Positions 1 to 9,532 are shown, counted from the first letter of the stretch. The stretch is DNA of 52,708 bases from an uncultured Clostridia bacterium (GCA_947630425.1 CANRHN010000007.1:1-52708), one strand, 5' to 3'. Notes: generated from the letters alone by a model not told the origin. Numbers and translations: made by a program.

Positions 1-171
1 TCAACATCAGCTTTTTTATAGTACAATATTTTGCGTTTTGTGTCAACTTTTTTAGCATTATTTTTTCAGAAAAATTTGCGGCGACGACTTCGACATTTTT
101 CAAATGAAATTTACAAAACATTGCAAAATGACAGCGCGGCAATACTGTACCATTGTTTGCGGAGGAAGAAA

Positions 172-477
172 ATGGAAGTTTACACAAATTTAGAAGGCTC
201 CGATTTGGTTTTTTCTCTCGTGGGCGAATTGGACGAACATTCCGCCGCTTTTGTGCGAAAAAAAATGGACGAAGCTATCGAAAGAGAAAATTTCGGCTCA
301 GCCGTGTTGGATCTGAGCAGGCTTTCTTTTATGGATTCCACGGGAATTGGCGTCGTCATAGGTAGATACAAACTTGTGCGCAAACAAAACAAGCGGCTTT
401 TGGTGCGCAATCCATCGCCAACGGTAGACAAAATTTTTCGTATGAGCGGTTTGTACGAAATCATTTCCCGAGCCTGA
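172..477 (+). CDS. spoIIAA: Anti-sigma F factor antagonist SpoIIAA (STAS domain)
   Basis: STAS core 'LDLSRLSFMDSTGIGVVIGRYK'; first gene of a spoIIAA-spoIIAB-sigF operon; GGAGG RBS before ATG at 172 (the supplied ORF starts too early). Confidence 0.95.
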   Translation: MEVYTNLEGSDLVFSLVGELDEHSAAFVRKKMDEAIERENFGSAVLDLSRLSFMDSTGIGVVIGRYKLVRKQNKRLLVRNPSPTVDKIFRMSGLYEIISRA

Positions 478-513
478 AAAACAAATTCGATTTTTTATGA
501 GGTCAACAAAAAC

Positions 514-936
514 ATGTCAACAATCAACAAAATGAAACTTACCATAGAAGCAAAATCACAAAACGAGGGCTTTGCCCGCAGCGTTGTCGCCGCGTTTTTT
601 GTTCAGATCAACCCCACCTTGGAACAGGTTGAGGACATAAAAACCGCCGTTTCCGAGGCGGTGACAAACTGCATTGTTCACGCATACGACGGAAAACAAC
701 AAGGACAGATAGAAATCGTCTGCACGTTGACGGAAAGCACCATGACGGTGGAAATTTGCGACTTCGGCAAGGGTATTGCCGATGTGGAACAAGCAATGAA
801 GCCCTTTTACACTACCGTTTCCACGGGCGAACGCTCGGGAATGGGCTTTACCGTTATGCAAGCGTTTTGCGACTCCGTAAACGTCACTTCGAGAGAGGGG
901 CTTACAACCGTCAAGCTTGTAAAAAAGGTGGCATGA
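514..936 (+). CDS. spoIIAB: Anti-sigma F factor SpoIIAB (GHKL kinase)
   Basis: 'AVSEAVTNCIVHAYDG' and 'DFGKGI' / 'GERSGMGFTVM' GHKL boxes; operon context. Confidence 0.95.
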   Translation: MSTINKMKLTIEAKSQNEGFARSVVAAFFVQINPTLEQVEDIKTAVSEAVTNCIVHAYDGKQQGQIEIVCTLTESTMTVEICDFGKGIADVEQAMKPFYTTVSTGERSGMGFTVMQAFCDSVNVTSREGLTTVKLVKKVA

Positions 937-942
937 CGGCAA

Positions 943-1668
943 ATGTTGACCCACGAAGAAACAATGGCTCTTATTGCCAAGGCACAGGCAGGCGACGAAG
1001 AGGCTTCCACCACGCTGTTGACGGAAAACGCGCCTTTGCTTAAAAGCATAATCAAACGCTATCTCGGCAAGCATATCGAATACGACGATTTGTACCAGAT
1101 CGCAAGTATCGGACTGCTCAAAAGCATAAAAAATTTCAGCTATGAGCATAACGTCCGATTTTCCACCTACGCAGTTCCAATGATTTTGGGGGAAATAAAG
1201 CGTTACATGCGCGACGACGGATATCTCAAAGTTTCGCGCAGCTTAAAAACGCTTTCCGCAAAAATTACGCGTTTTGTGGACGAACAACTTAAAAACGACG
1301 GCGAGAACCCCACCGTTGAGGAAATTGCCCAACATTTCGGAATAGAACCAACCGATGTGGTTTTTGCTTTGGACGCAACAAGATTGCCCGTTTCTCTTTA
1401 CGAAAAGGCAAACGACAGCGACGGAAAACAAACGGAACTGATTGAACACTTACCCACCGACGAGGACAAGAAAATGCTTGACAAGCTGATACTTAAGGAT
1501 ATGCTGAGCAAGCTTTCTCCTCGGGAACAAAAAATTGTTGTGCTACGCTATTTCCGCGATTTGACGCAGGGGGAAATTGCGCACAAGCTGGGGGTGTCAC
1601 AGGTTCAGGTGTCGCGGTTGGAAAACAAAATTTTGCAAAAATTAAAGGATCTGTACAACGAACCGTAA
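943..1668 (+). CDS. sigF: RNA polymerase sporulation sigma factor SigF
   Basis: Sigma-70 region 2 'YDDLYQIASIGLLKSIKNFSYEHNVRFSTYAVPMILGEIKRYMRDDG' and region 4 'LSPREQKIVVLRYFRDLTQGEIAHKLGVSQVQVSRLE'; operon context. Confidence 0.95.
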   Translation: MLTHEETMALIAKAQAGDEEASTTLLTENAPLLKSIIKRYLGKHIEYDDLYQIASIGLLKSIKNFSYEHNVRFSTYAVPMILGEIKRYMRDDGYLKVSRSLKTLSAKITRFVDEQLKNDGENPTVEEIAQHFGIEPTDVVFALDATRLPVSLYEKANDSDGKQTELIEHLPTDEDKKMLDKLILKDMLSKLSPREQKIVVLRYFRDLTQGEIAHKLGVSQVQVSRLENKILQKLKDLYNEP

Positions 1669-1778
1669 TCAAGCATAAGGCTTTTTTACTTTTTTCCGCA
1701 CCGCAACAAAAAGCACAACCGCTTTCACAAAACATTAAATAACGTCATTTTTTAGTCAAGAATGGTTTTTTTAATATG

Positions 1779-1836
1779 CTATGTCTGGAATAGTATTATG
1801 TATTTTTCCAAAATTCGTCATAGTGAAGTAAAAAAT
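1779..1836. repeat. Dispersed ~58-bp repeat, copy 1 (core ctatgtctgNaatagtagt)
   Basis: Ungapped alignment by eye with 18617-18674 (about 71%) and 9533-9590 (about 67%). Confidence 0.6.
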
Positions 1837-1859
1837 ATTGGTAGCATGAAAGCAAACAA

Positions 1860-1935
1860 AATTAGAAACCGACTTCTATTTTAAAAAGGAATTTTCGCGC
1901 GCGGAGACGGACGCTTCGTCCGTAGTAGCGGAAAA
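1860..1935. repeat. Dispersed palindromic repeat, copy 1 (ggaattttcgcgcgcggagacggacgcttcgtccgtagtagcg)
   Basis: Near-identical reverse-complement copy at about 12604-12676; core hairpin ACGGACG-CTT-CGTCCGT. Confidence 0.75.
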
Positions 1936-1936
1936 A

Positions 1937-2137
1937 GCGAAAATTTCGCACTGCAAGTGGCGACTTGCGCGGCACTTGCAGCCCTTGCGGGGGATGCTGG
2001 GGCATGCGACTCCCCAGCGAAAGTCAAATTAAAACAAGCCGCGTGCAGCGGCTTCCTTAGTAGTCCGACCAAGGCTGCGCTTGCGCCCCGTCAGGGGTCG
2101 GTTGCATAGTCAACCGAACAGCCTTGCGTTTGGTCGG
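1937..2137. other. GC-rich intergenic mosaic of perfect stem-loops; possible structured RNA or decayed palindromic repeat cluster
   Basis: Stems 1951-1959/1973-1981, 1996-2002/2012-2018, 2036-2042/2048-2054, 2065-2077/2119-2137 (enclosing 2098-2104/2111-2117); no plausible ORF. Confidence 0.6.
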
Positions 2138-2138
2138 A

Positions 2139-2221
2139 GGCTCTAATGGCATAATGTTGGGGTGGAATAGATTTTTTTTCATTTATAAATTTTTATTAAC
2201 CCCAACATTTGCCATAGAGCC
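2139..2221. repeat. Long imperfect inverted repeat (22-24 bp arms, AT-rich loop)
   Basis: GGCTCTAATGGCATAATGTTGGGG ... CCCCAACATTTGCCATAGAGCC; arms complementary except for two single-base bulges. Confidence 0.85.
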
Positions 2222-2279
2222 ATTTACGTATTGGAGGATCTGTCAAAAGCATCGTTTGTACGGCTCAAAAGCAGGATGC

Positions 2280-3740
2280 CTACAATATCAAACAGAACAA
2301 TCCGCCGCGGTTTTCGTTTACGATCCTTTTTACCGTTTTGGCGAGCTTTTGTTTTACTTCTACGGGCATTGCGCTACATTTCCCTTCCAAGCCCTCTTTG
2401 GCAATTCCCGCCATGGTTTTACCGAACATGTTTGTGTTCCAAATTGCGTCGGGATTTTGTTTGTACTCTGCCAACAAATATTGACTTTGTTGTTCCGTCC
2501 CCACCATCGGACTGACTTCCGTGTTGACGTCCACGCGGATTATGTGGTAGCTGGGGGAAGTTGCCTTCAGGCGCACGCCGTATACATTGCCCTGCTTGAC
2601 AATTTCCGGCTCGTTCAAACTCATGTCGTCCGTTTTCGGGTAGACAATTCCGTAGCCGTTGGCGTCCGCTTCGTCCAAGGCGTCTTTCATTGACTCAAAG
2701 CGTTTTTTTGCGTAGGCGGCACTCGTAACAAAGCTCATCAAAGAAAATTCGTCCTTTATTTCCATTTGAGCCTCGTCGGAAAGCACGCGGAAGAACAAAT
2801 CCGACTTGGGCGAAAACGCGTATGTTACCACGCCGCTGCCCATGTTGAGGTCTTTCACTTCCACCGTCTCGGAAAAATTACATTCGTCAAACGCCCCAAT
2901 CAGCTTTTCGGCGTCCTTCATTTTGCACACTTCGTTGCAACGCGATTTTATACGCTCGATGATTTCCGTGATAAACTTGTTGTCCTTTTCCAGAGCGCGC
3001 ATCCACAAGGGCAAATCAATTGCAATACGGCGAACGGTAAATTCTTTCAAAATACTTTGCAAAACGCTTTCCAATTCCGTTACGTCGGCGGAGCGCACGT
3101 TTAGCGGCAACACTGCCACACCGTACTTTTCCTGCAACGCGGCGGCAAGCTCTTGTACGTGTTCGTTGTTTACGTCCGTGCAGTTCAAAACAACAACAAA
3201 AGGCTTTCCCGCCGTTTTCAATTCGCGCACAACGCGCTCTTCTGCAGAAATGTAGCTTTGGCGCGGAATTTCTCCGATACTGCCGTCGGTCGTCACGACA
3301 ACCGCCACTGTCGAATGTTCCGTCGCAACCTTTTGAGTGCCGATTTCCGCTGCCTTTTCAAACGGAATGGGTTCGGTGGACCACGGCGTGTTGACAAGGC
3401 GCATTTTGTCCCCCTCCAGATGTCCTTCCGCTCCGTCAACAAGGTAGCCCACGCAGTCAATCAAGCGCACGTTCGCCGTTGCCTTGTCGGAAAGGGAAAG
3501 GCGCACCGCGGTGTTCGGAACAAATTTGGGCTGCGTTGTCATAATAGTTTTGCCGTCCGCCGACTGCGGCAATTCGTCCGTTGCCCGTTCGCGATCGTTG
3601 GGATCGGCAATGTTGGGCAATATCAACTTTGTCATAAAGCTGGTAACAAAGGTGGATTTGCCGCTTCTGACCGGACCCACCACGCCGATATAAATATCAC
3701 CGTTGGTGCGTTCGGAAATGTCCTGATAAATATTGTTCAT
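2280..3740 (-). CDS. spoIVA: Stage IV sporulation protein A (SpoIVA ATPase)
   Basis: 'MNNIYQDISERTNGDIYIGVVGPVRSGKSTFVTSFM' Walker A; C-terminus 'ENRGGLFCLIL'; start trimmed to MNNIYQ. Confidence 0.95.
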   Translation of the reverse strand: MNNIYQDISERTNGDIYIGVVGPVRSGKSTFVTSFMTKLILPNIADPNDRERATDELPQSADGKTIMTTQPKFVPNTAVRLSLSDKATANVRLIDCVGYLVDGAEGHLEGDKMRLVNTPWSTEPIPFEKAAEIGTQKVATEHSTVAVVVTTDGSIGEIPRQSYISAEERVVRELKTAGKPFVVVLNCTDVNNEHVQELAAALQEKYGVAVLPLNVRSADVTELESVLQSILKEFTVRRIAIDLPLWMRALEKDNKFITEIIERIKSRCNEVCKMKDAEKLIGAFDECNFSETVEVKDLNMGSGVVTYAFSPKSDLFFRVLSDEAQMEIKDEFSLMSFVTSAAYAKKRFESMKDALDEADANGYGIVYPKTDDMSLNEPEIVKQGNVYGVRLKATSPSYHIIRVDVNTEVSPMVGTEQQSQYLLAEYKQNPDAIWNTNMFGKTMAGIAKEGLEGKCSAMPVEVKQKLAKTVKRIVNENRGGLFCLIL

Positions 3741-3923
3741 ACCTGCCTCCAAAATACGTTTGGTAAAGTATATGAGGCAAATTGCGTCGATAGAACTCAA
3801 ACAAAAATCATCGATTAAAGTACAAGGCATGAACAAGCGCGTTATGTAACGTAGCGTTTCATTTTTGACCCTACCGCTTTGGTTCACCATCTCAAAAAGG
3901 GTTTTAAGCGTTTTTTTCAAACA

Positions 3924-3951
3924 AAAAAAGCACATTTCAAAGTGCTTTATA
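3924..3951 (-). terminator. Rho-independent terminator downstream of plsY
   Basis: Minus strand AAAGCACTTTGAAATGTGCTTTTTTT. Confidence 0.75.
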
Positions 3952-4166
3952 ATGATATATACATATAAATTTGTTTATATCGATAAAAAATCGATTTTTT
4001 GGAGAACAAGCGTTGCGAACAAGGAAATTCGATTTTGCCTTGCCTGCACTGCTCTCGCAAGTTACATTTATAACGCAAACGTCCAATGCCGCAAACACAC
4101 CCCGACGTAACTGCTCGCCCGTCGCTTTGGCAAACGGATAATCGGCGCAAATGCCGCAAAAGCGGC

Positions 4167-4883
4167 TCACTTTACGATTTTGTCCGATTTGCCCCTCAGC
4201 GCCTTGCGAATACCCGTGCGCTTTTCCGTCCCCTTGCAAAGGCGCACTATGTTGTTTCGGTGGGCAAAAATCACCAATGCAAATATAATTGTGTTGAGAG
4301 TACAGCACAACGCGTCAATGTTGCTGTACATCACCTTCCAATCATATTCAAAACGCCAAGCGACCCAGCCCCACACAATCATAAACACAGCAATAAACAG
4401 ACTGACAATGGAAGTTTTGTCGCAAATCAGCAGCAAAACAACGCAGGGAATTATCAAACAGACGGAAAGCATGGGCTGCAAAGCGAAGCTGACGCCTATC
4501 GCCGTTGCAACGCCCTTACCCCCTTTGAACTTGTACAAAGCGGGGAAAATGTGTCCCACAACGGCAAACGTTCCCGCAACATAACCGGCAGTGACGGCAA
4601 CGTTCGGGTCGGAAGAAACAAACGGGAAAATAGCAAATTTTGCCAATACGCAGGGCAAAACACCCTTCAGCGCGTCGCAAACAAAGGTCACTGCCCCAAG
4701 CCACAAGCCGTACACGCGAAACATGTTTGTTGCACCGGCGTTTCCGCTGCCGTAGTCGCGCACGTCGCTCTTTTTGAACAGCTTGGAAAAAAGTATCGCA
4801 AAATTTATGTTGGCGAACAAGTAACTGCATATAGCAAGCAGCAAAAACTGCCACCAATATTTTACCAAAACATCAAACATCAT
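4167..4883 (-). CDS. plsY: Glycerol-3-phosphate acyltransferase PlsY
   Basis: 'GSGNAGATNMFRVYG', 'HIFPALYKFKGGKGVATAIGV'; follows der. Confidence 0.93.
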   Translation of the reverse strand: MMFDVLVKYWWQFLLLAICSYLFANINFAILFSKLFKKSDVRDYGSGNAGATNMFRVYGLWLGAVTFVCDALKGVLPCVLAKFAIFPFVSSDPNVAVTAGYVAGTFAVVGHIFPALYKFKGGKGVATAIGVSFALQPMLSVCLIIPCVVLLLICDKTSIVSLFIAVFMIVWGWVAWRFEYDWKVMYSNIDALCCTLNTIIFALVIFAHRNNIVRLCKGTEKRTGIRKALRGKSDKIVK

Positions 4884-6202
4884 TCATCCTTTTCGCTACC
4901 GCTGCGAAACACGAGCTTTATGGGAGTTCCGTCCAACGAAAACGCCCTTCTCAGACAGTTTTCCAAATACCTTCGATAAGAAAAATGCACCAAATCGGCA
5001 TTGTTTGTAAAAAAGACAAATGTCGGAGGTTGAGTGGAAGGCTGCGTGGCATATTTGATTTTTGCGCGTCTGCCGTTGTGCGAAGGGGGTTCGACCGCAC
5101 GGATCGCGTCCGTCACAACGTCGTTCAACGTGCCCGTGCTGCAACGGAAGGTGGATTTGGCGTAAACATAGTCAACTTCCTGCATCAACTTGCCCACGCG
5201 CTGTCCCGTAAGAGCGGACACCGTGATGGATCGGAAGTAGTCCATAAAAGCCAAGTCGCAGGAAAGTTTCTTTTTGAAAAGCTCCACTGTGTGCGCGTCC
5301 TTTTCGACAAGATCCCATTTGTTGATGACCACCACCGACGGCTTGCCCTGTTCGTGAATGAACCCCGCAATTTTGACGTCCTGTTCGGAAAGTCCTTCGT
5401 TTGCGTCCATTACTATAAGGCACACGTCGGCACGGCGCACAGCGTTGAGAGAACGCATAACGCTGTACTGCTCCACGCTGTCCTCAACTATAGCGCGCTT
5501 TTTTCTCATTCCCGCGGTGTCTATAATAACGTACCGCCTGCCCTCATAAGTAAAGGGCGTGTCGATTGCGTCTCGCGTTGTTCCCGCGATGTCGGACACG
5601 ATTGTTCGGTTGTAGCCGAGTATCTTGTTTACAAGCGACGACTTTCCCGCATTGGGCTTGCCCACAACGGCAATTTTTATGGCGTCGTCGTTTTCGTCAA
5701 GCTCCTGCTCGGGGAAGAAGGAAATTATATGATCGAGCAAATCTCCCAAGCCCTGCTTTTGCTCGGCGGCAATAGCAAAAAAGTCTCCGAAACCCAGCGA
5801 ATAAAAGTCGCTAAGCTCCGCTTGGAGAAAGTTGTCTACCTTGTTTACTACCAAAATTACGGGCTTGCTTGTTTTGCGCAACAAGTTTGCCACATCCCAA
5901 TCCTCAGCCGTCAAACCGCTTTTGTAGTCGCAAAAAAACAAAATGACGTCGGCAAGGTCCAAAGCAATCTGAGCCTGCTCTTTTATGTGACGAAACATCA
6001 CGTCGTCACTTTTCAGTTGAATACCGCCCGTATCTACAAGCGTGAATTTTTTGCCCAACCATTCGGTATCGGCATATATTCTGTCGCGCGTAACGCCGGG
6101 CATATCCGAAACAATGGAAATACGTCCGCCGCACACTTTGTTGAAAAAGGTGGATTTGCCAACGTTGGGTTTGCCAACAACGGCAACAAGAGGTTTTGTC
6201 AT
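4880..6202 (-). CDS. der: Ribosome biogenesis GTPase Der (EngA)
   Basis: Two G domains: 'GKPNVGKSTFFNK', 'GKPNAGKSSLVNK', 'DIAGTTRDAIDT'. Confidence 0.97.
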   Translation of the reverse strand: MTKPLVAVVGKPNVGKSTFFNKVCGGRISIVSDMPGVTRDRIYADTEWLGKKFTLVDTGGIQLKSDDVMFRHIKEQAQIALDLADVILFFCDYKSGLTAEDWDVANLLRKTSKPVILVVNKVDNFLQAELSDFYSLGFGDFFAIAAEQKQGLGDLLDHIISFFPEQELDENDDAIKIAVVGKPNAGKSSLVNKILGYNRTIVSDIAGTTRDAIDTPFTYEGRRYVIIDTAGMRKKRAIVEDSVEQYSVMRSLNAVRRADVCLIVMDANEGLSEQDVKIAGFIHEQGKPSVVVINKWDLVEKDAHTVELFKKKLSCDLAFMDYFRSITVSALTGQRVGKLMQEVDYVYAKSTFRCSTGTLNDVVTDAIRAVEPPSHNGRRAKIKYATQPSTQPPTFVFFTNNADLVHFSYRRYLENCLRRAFSLDGTPIKLVFRSGSEKDE

Positions 6203-7509
6203 CAGTTACACTCCAAAATTGCTTGACACAGTTCATAGCCGTCGGCAGTAACAATGATTTTTTTGCCTGTGGCTTTTTTCAATTCGTCCAAAGTCATTCC
6301 GTCCAAAAACACATCTTCCGTTTCGCGCAGCATCACGCGAGGCAAAAGCAATGTGTCTCCGACGTTCCCGCAACCGCAAAGCGCGTCCACAATGTCCCGC
6401 CCGACAACAAGCCCCGCAACAGTTACCGTTTCGCCGAAAAACTTGTTTGTCACCGTCACAACGTTTACGTTAAGCTGCGGAAAAAGCCTTTTTGCCTTGT
6501 CGAGTACCTGTTGCACAAAGGGGGTCGCCGCAACTCCCGTCACCACCGTGAAGCTACCCTTTTTTGCCGCAACGGCGTCTTTCAGTGCCAAATCGAACTG
6601 ATAACGCATGTCCGCGACCAGCCCGACGCCGTTTTCAAGCTGCTCAAAATCGCCGTAGTACTCAAACGAGGGAATTTCTCTTTGAGCGTAGACGTACATT
6701 TCATCGGAGCAGTACACAAAGTGCTTGCCCGTTTTGCTAAAGCATTGCGCGTCAAAATTTTCCACCATATCGATTGTACCATTGGCAACATCTTTGCTTA
6801 CAGGTTGAAGCTGCTGCAAGCCGCAACGATATTTGGTAAGACCGACGGGCACTACCGCCAAATTTTGTACAGCAGGGTACAGGGAAAACAGATCGCGCAT
6901 GGTCTTGAGCAGCACATCGCCGTCGTTCAGATCGGGGCACATAACCACCTGCGTGTACATGGTTATGCCGCTGTCGGCAAGCTCCTTGAGCAATGGAAGA
7001 ATGGGTCTTGCTTTGGGATTGCCCAAAAGCTTGCGCCGCAGCTCGTCGTCTGTGGCATGCACGGAAATGTACAAAGGCGAAAACTTTTTTTCTTTGATAC
7101 GCTCCAACTCGGCGTCGGAAAGATTTGTCAGCGTGACAAAATTGCCGGAAACAAAGGACAATCTCCAATCGTCGTCCTTTACGTACAGCGTTTTGCGCTG
7201 TCCTTTGGGCAGCTGATCCACAAAGCAAAACACGCACTTGTTGGCGCACCAACGCGGTTCGATATAGCTTTCGTCCTCGAAATCCCAGCCCATTGGCAAA
7301 TTTGCGTCCTTGTGAATGTCGAAATCGAGCTTTTTGCCGTTGCGCTCCACCGTGAGGGAAAAATCCGATTGAGAATCGAAGTAGGCAACGTCCAACATGT
7401 CCAGCGCGAGCTTTTGATTGAACGCAACGATCACGTCGTTGCGTTTTATGCCCAGCCTTGCTGCAATTGAGTTTTTGTCAACGCTTTTGATTTTTAACAT
7501 AACAACCAA
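6202..7509 (-). CDS. DUF512-family radical SAM-like protein with N-terminal PDZ-like segment
   Basis: 'WCANKCVFCFVDQLPKGQRKTLYVKDDDWRLSF', 'SVHATDDELRRKLLGN'; adjacent to der as in many Clostridia. Confidence 0.88.
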   Translation of the reverse strand: MVVMLKIKSVDKNSIAARLGIKRNDVIVAFNQKLALDMLDVAYFDSQSDFSLTVERNGKKLDFDIHKDANLPMGWDFEDESYIEPRWCANKCVFCFVDQLPKGQRKTLYVKDDDWRLSFVSGNFVTLTNLSDAELERIKEKKFSPLYISVHATDDELRRKLLGNPKARPILPLLKELADSGITMYTQVVMCPDLNDGDVLLKTMRDLFSLYPAVQNLAVVPVGLTKYRCGLQQLQPVSKDVANGTIDMVENFDAQCFSKTGKHFVYCSDEMYVYAQREIPSFEYYGDFEQLENGVGLVADMRYQFDLALKDAVAAKKGSFTVVTGVAATPFVQQVLDKAKRLFPQLNVNVVTVTNKFFGETVTVAGLVVGRDIVDALCGCGNVGDTLLLPRVMLRETEDVFLDGMTLDELKKATGKKIIVTADGYELCQAILECN

Positions 7510-7536
7510 AAAGGCAACCTTTCGGCTGCCTCGTTT
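7509..7536 (-). terminator. Rho-independent terminator downstream of the lipoprotein gene
   Basis: Minus strand AGGCAGCCGAAAGGTTGCCTTTTT. Confidence 0.7.
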
Positions 7537-7545
7537 GCTTCGAGT

Positions 7546-8367
7546 TTATTTGCCGATTGAGGGCAATTTGGACCAGTCGTAATTTCCGAGCATTCTTATA
7601 TGCACGATAAAGTTGGGACTTTTGATGGAGACCTTGCTTGAATTGACTTCCGAATCATCCTCGTAAACGTCGCGCGAGATGGTACTTGATTGAGTCAATT
7701 GCGTATGAATGTCCGACGGGAAATTTGTAAAGGGCGCGCTTTCCTCTCCGTCAGCATACTTAACCGTTGCGGAAATCATATCGGCAAACACGGCATAGTT
7801 GTCGGAATTGAGCGTCTTGGACGAGAGCGCCATAATTACATACCCGTTTGCGCTGTCGAAGGTGTTGTTGTCCTCCGTCCAATCCTCGTGATACATGGCA
7901 AGGGACATCATCTTGAACTGCGCATAGCCCTCTTGCGGTTGTTTGTAGCGGTTGCTCTTGAACTCTCCCTTGAAGGTGACGTCGCATGGATTTTGATAGT
8001 ACTCCATTTCGCCCGCGCCTTGCACCTTACTCTCCTTGTAAAGGTATCTGCCGAACAAGGCATACTTATAGTTGGAGTTGTAGCTGTCAAGAAGCGTGTC
8101 GTCGTAGAAGCCGTCGTTTACCAGCTGTATAAAGCGAATTGTGGCAAGAGGCGCTTGAGTGAGCAAAAGTTTGTAGGTTATTTTTACCTCTACCGCTTTG
8201 TTGTTTACCTCATAGTTGATGGTAAGCTCCGCTTGCGGATCGTCAAATTCCTTGGCAAGCTGCCGCACCTGCGCTTTTGACATAAATCTCGTGGAGGGCG
8301 CGTAGCTACACGAACACAACGTGACAAGCATCACGGCTATAATTAAAAGAACAAACAGTTTTTTCAT
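7546..8367 (-). CDS. Lipoprotein with cyclophilin-type peptidyl-prolyl isomerase-like domain
   Basis: Lipobox 'MLVTLCSCS'; 'TQAPLATIRFIQLVNDGFYDDTLL' resembles the cyclophilin N-terminal segment. Confidence 0.6.
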   Translation of the reverse strand: MKKLFVLLIIAVMLVTLCSCSYAPSTRFMSKAQVRQLAKEFDDPQAELTINYEVNNKAVEVKITYKLLLTQAPLATIRFIQLVNDGFYDDTLLDSYNSNYKYALFGRYLYKESKVQGAGEMEYYQNPCDVTFKGEFKSNRYKQPQEGYAQFKMMSLAMYHEDWTEDNNTFDSANGYVIMALSSKTLNSDNYAVFADMISATVKYADGEESAPFTNFPSDIHTQLTQSSTISRDVYEDDSEVNSSKVSIKSPNFIVHIRMLGNYDWSKLPSIGK

Positions 8368-8379
8368 AGTTACCTCGAA

Positions 8380-9228
8380 TTACTTCTTGTAGTATTGCGT
8401 TAGATCGATGTTGAGTACCACGCTTTTGCCGTCAAGATATTTGAGCGTGCCTTGTTTGAAATGGAATGTTATCTTTGTGCAACAAAGCAGCTGCGTCTTG
8501 ACGCGATAGCGACGGTTGATTTTGTTGATGCCGTACTTGCCGTCCCCCAAAATGGGAGTTTTGAGATAGGCAAGGTGGGCGCGAATTTGATGAGTGCGTC
8601 CCGTTATGGGCTTTACCTCCAGCAGGGACAATTCTCCGAGCTTTTTCAAAAGGCTATAGTGCGTTTCTATGGGTAAGTAGCCCGTTTTTTGCACGTCCGA
8701 CACGTACACAAGGCTCTTTTTGGCGTCCTTGAACAAAAAAGCCTTTAGCCTACCGGCAGGTTTTATGGGGCAACCCACAACAATGCAATGGTAGGTTTTG
8801 TCTATTTCGCGTTCCTTGAAGGAAGCGAGCAGTTCGTTTTCGGCAGTTTTGTTGAGAGCAAAAACCACCAAACCCATTGTGTTGCGGTCCAACCTGTGTA
8901 CGGGCACAGCCACCGCGTCCGTCAGAATGTTGTTTATGCGCTCCGTGAGAGAGCCTTCGCCCTGCACTTCTATTCCTGCGTTCTTGTTGACTACGAGAAT
9001 GTTGTCGTCGCGGTAAACGACTTCGATACTGTCCTTTTCTCTGTCGGCAAGATACAAGTAAACCACGTCGCCCGCGCTGACGTTCATATCCGTGCCTACC
9101 CGAACGCCGTTGATTTTGACGCTTTTGGACTTGATTATTTTTTGAATACGATAGTAGCCGAGATCGGTATTTTCGCCTATCAAATCGGAAAGCAGCTGCT
9201 TGTTTTTTACTTGGATTTCCTGAAGCAT
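8380..9228 (-). CDS. RluA-family pseudouridine synthase
   Basis: 'VHRLDRNTMGLVVFAL' (HRLD catalytic motif), 'KPITGRTHQIRAHLAYLKTPILGD'. Confidence 0.92.
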   Translation of the reverse strand: MLQEIQVKNKQLLSDLIGENTDLGYYRIQKIIKSKSVKINGVRVGTDMNVSAGDVVYLYLADREKDSIEVVYRDDNILVVNKNAGIEVQGEGSLTERINNILTDAVAVPVHRLDRNTMGLVVFALNKTAENELLASFKEREIDKTYHCIVVGCPIKPAGRLKAFLFKDAKKSLVYVSDVQKTGYLPIETHYSLLKKLGELSLLEVKPITGRTHQIRAHLAYLKTPILGDGKYGINKINRRYRVKTQLLCCTKITFHFKQGTLKYLDGKSVVLNIDLTQYYKK

Positions 9229-9532
9229 AAACTGATTATATCAAATACTTTGAAAAAAAGCAAATATTTGACTGTAAATAATATAATAGCGAAACAAAGT
9301 GCTTAGCGGCGCATATTTCTATTGGCGCATATTTCAAAATATAACCAAATTCGGGCATTTACAAAGAGAGGGTAAGGCAAAGTGCAAAACGTACATCGGC
9401 AAATACGCTGCTTTTAACTGTAATATTTCCGGAATTTCCGAGCAGGGACGCGTACAAAAAACAAACCGCCGCTTGTTAAAAAAAACATCAAAATTTCAAA
9501 GAAAAATCGTAAAAATACGGCAAATTTATATA

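Noticed and set aside
1881-2137. Considered tmRNA, RNase P RNA, SRP RNA or 6S RNA for the structured gap
   Set aside because: No tag-peptide/CCA end, no P4 core motifs, no SRP tetraloop motif, and the fold is not one long bulged hairpin. Left as unassigned structure.
2124-2693. 189-aa plus-strand ORF overlapping the long inverted repeat and the spoIVA 3' end
   Set aside because: Antisense to spoIVA and starts inside palindromic sequence; not protein-like.
3937-4308. 123-aa minus-strand ORF (3937-4308) between plsY and spoIVA
   Set aside because: Overlaps the plsY 3' end out of frame and runs through a terminator; composition does not look coding.
6196-7470. Long plus-strand ORFs (for example 6196-7470, 4985-6226, 24249-25913, 44380-45525) opposite annotated genes
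   Set aside because: They are antisense shadows of recognised minus-strand genes (DUF512, der, fakA, tyrS), with low-complexity Cys/His/Arg-rich translations, no RBS and no recognisable domain.
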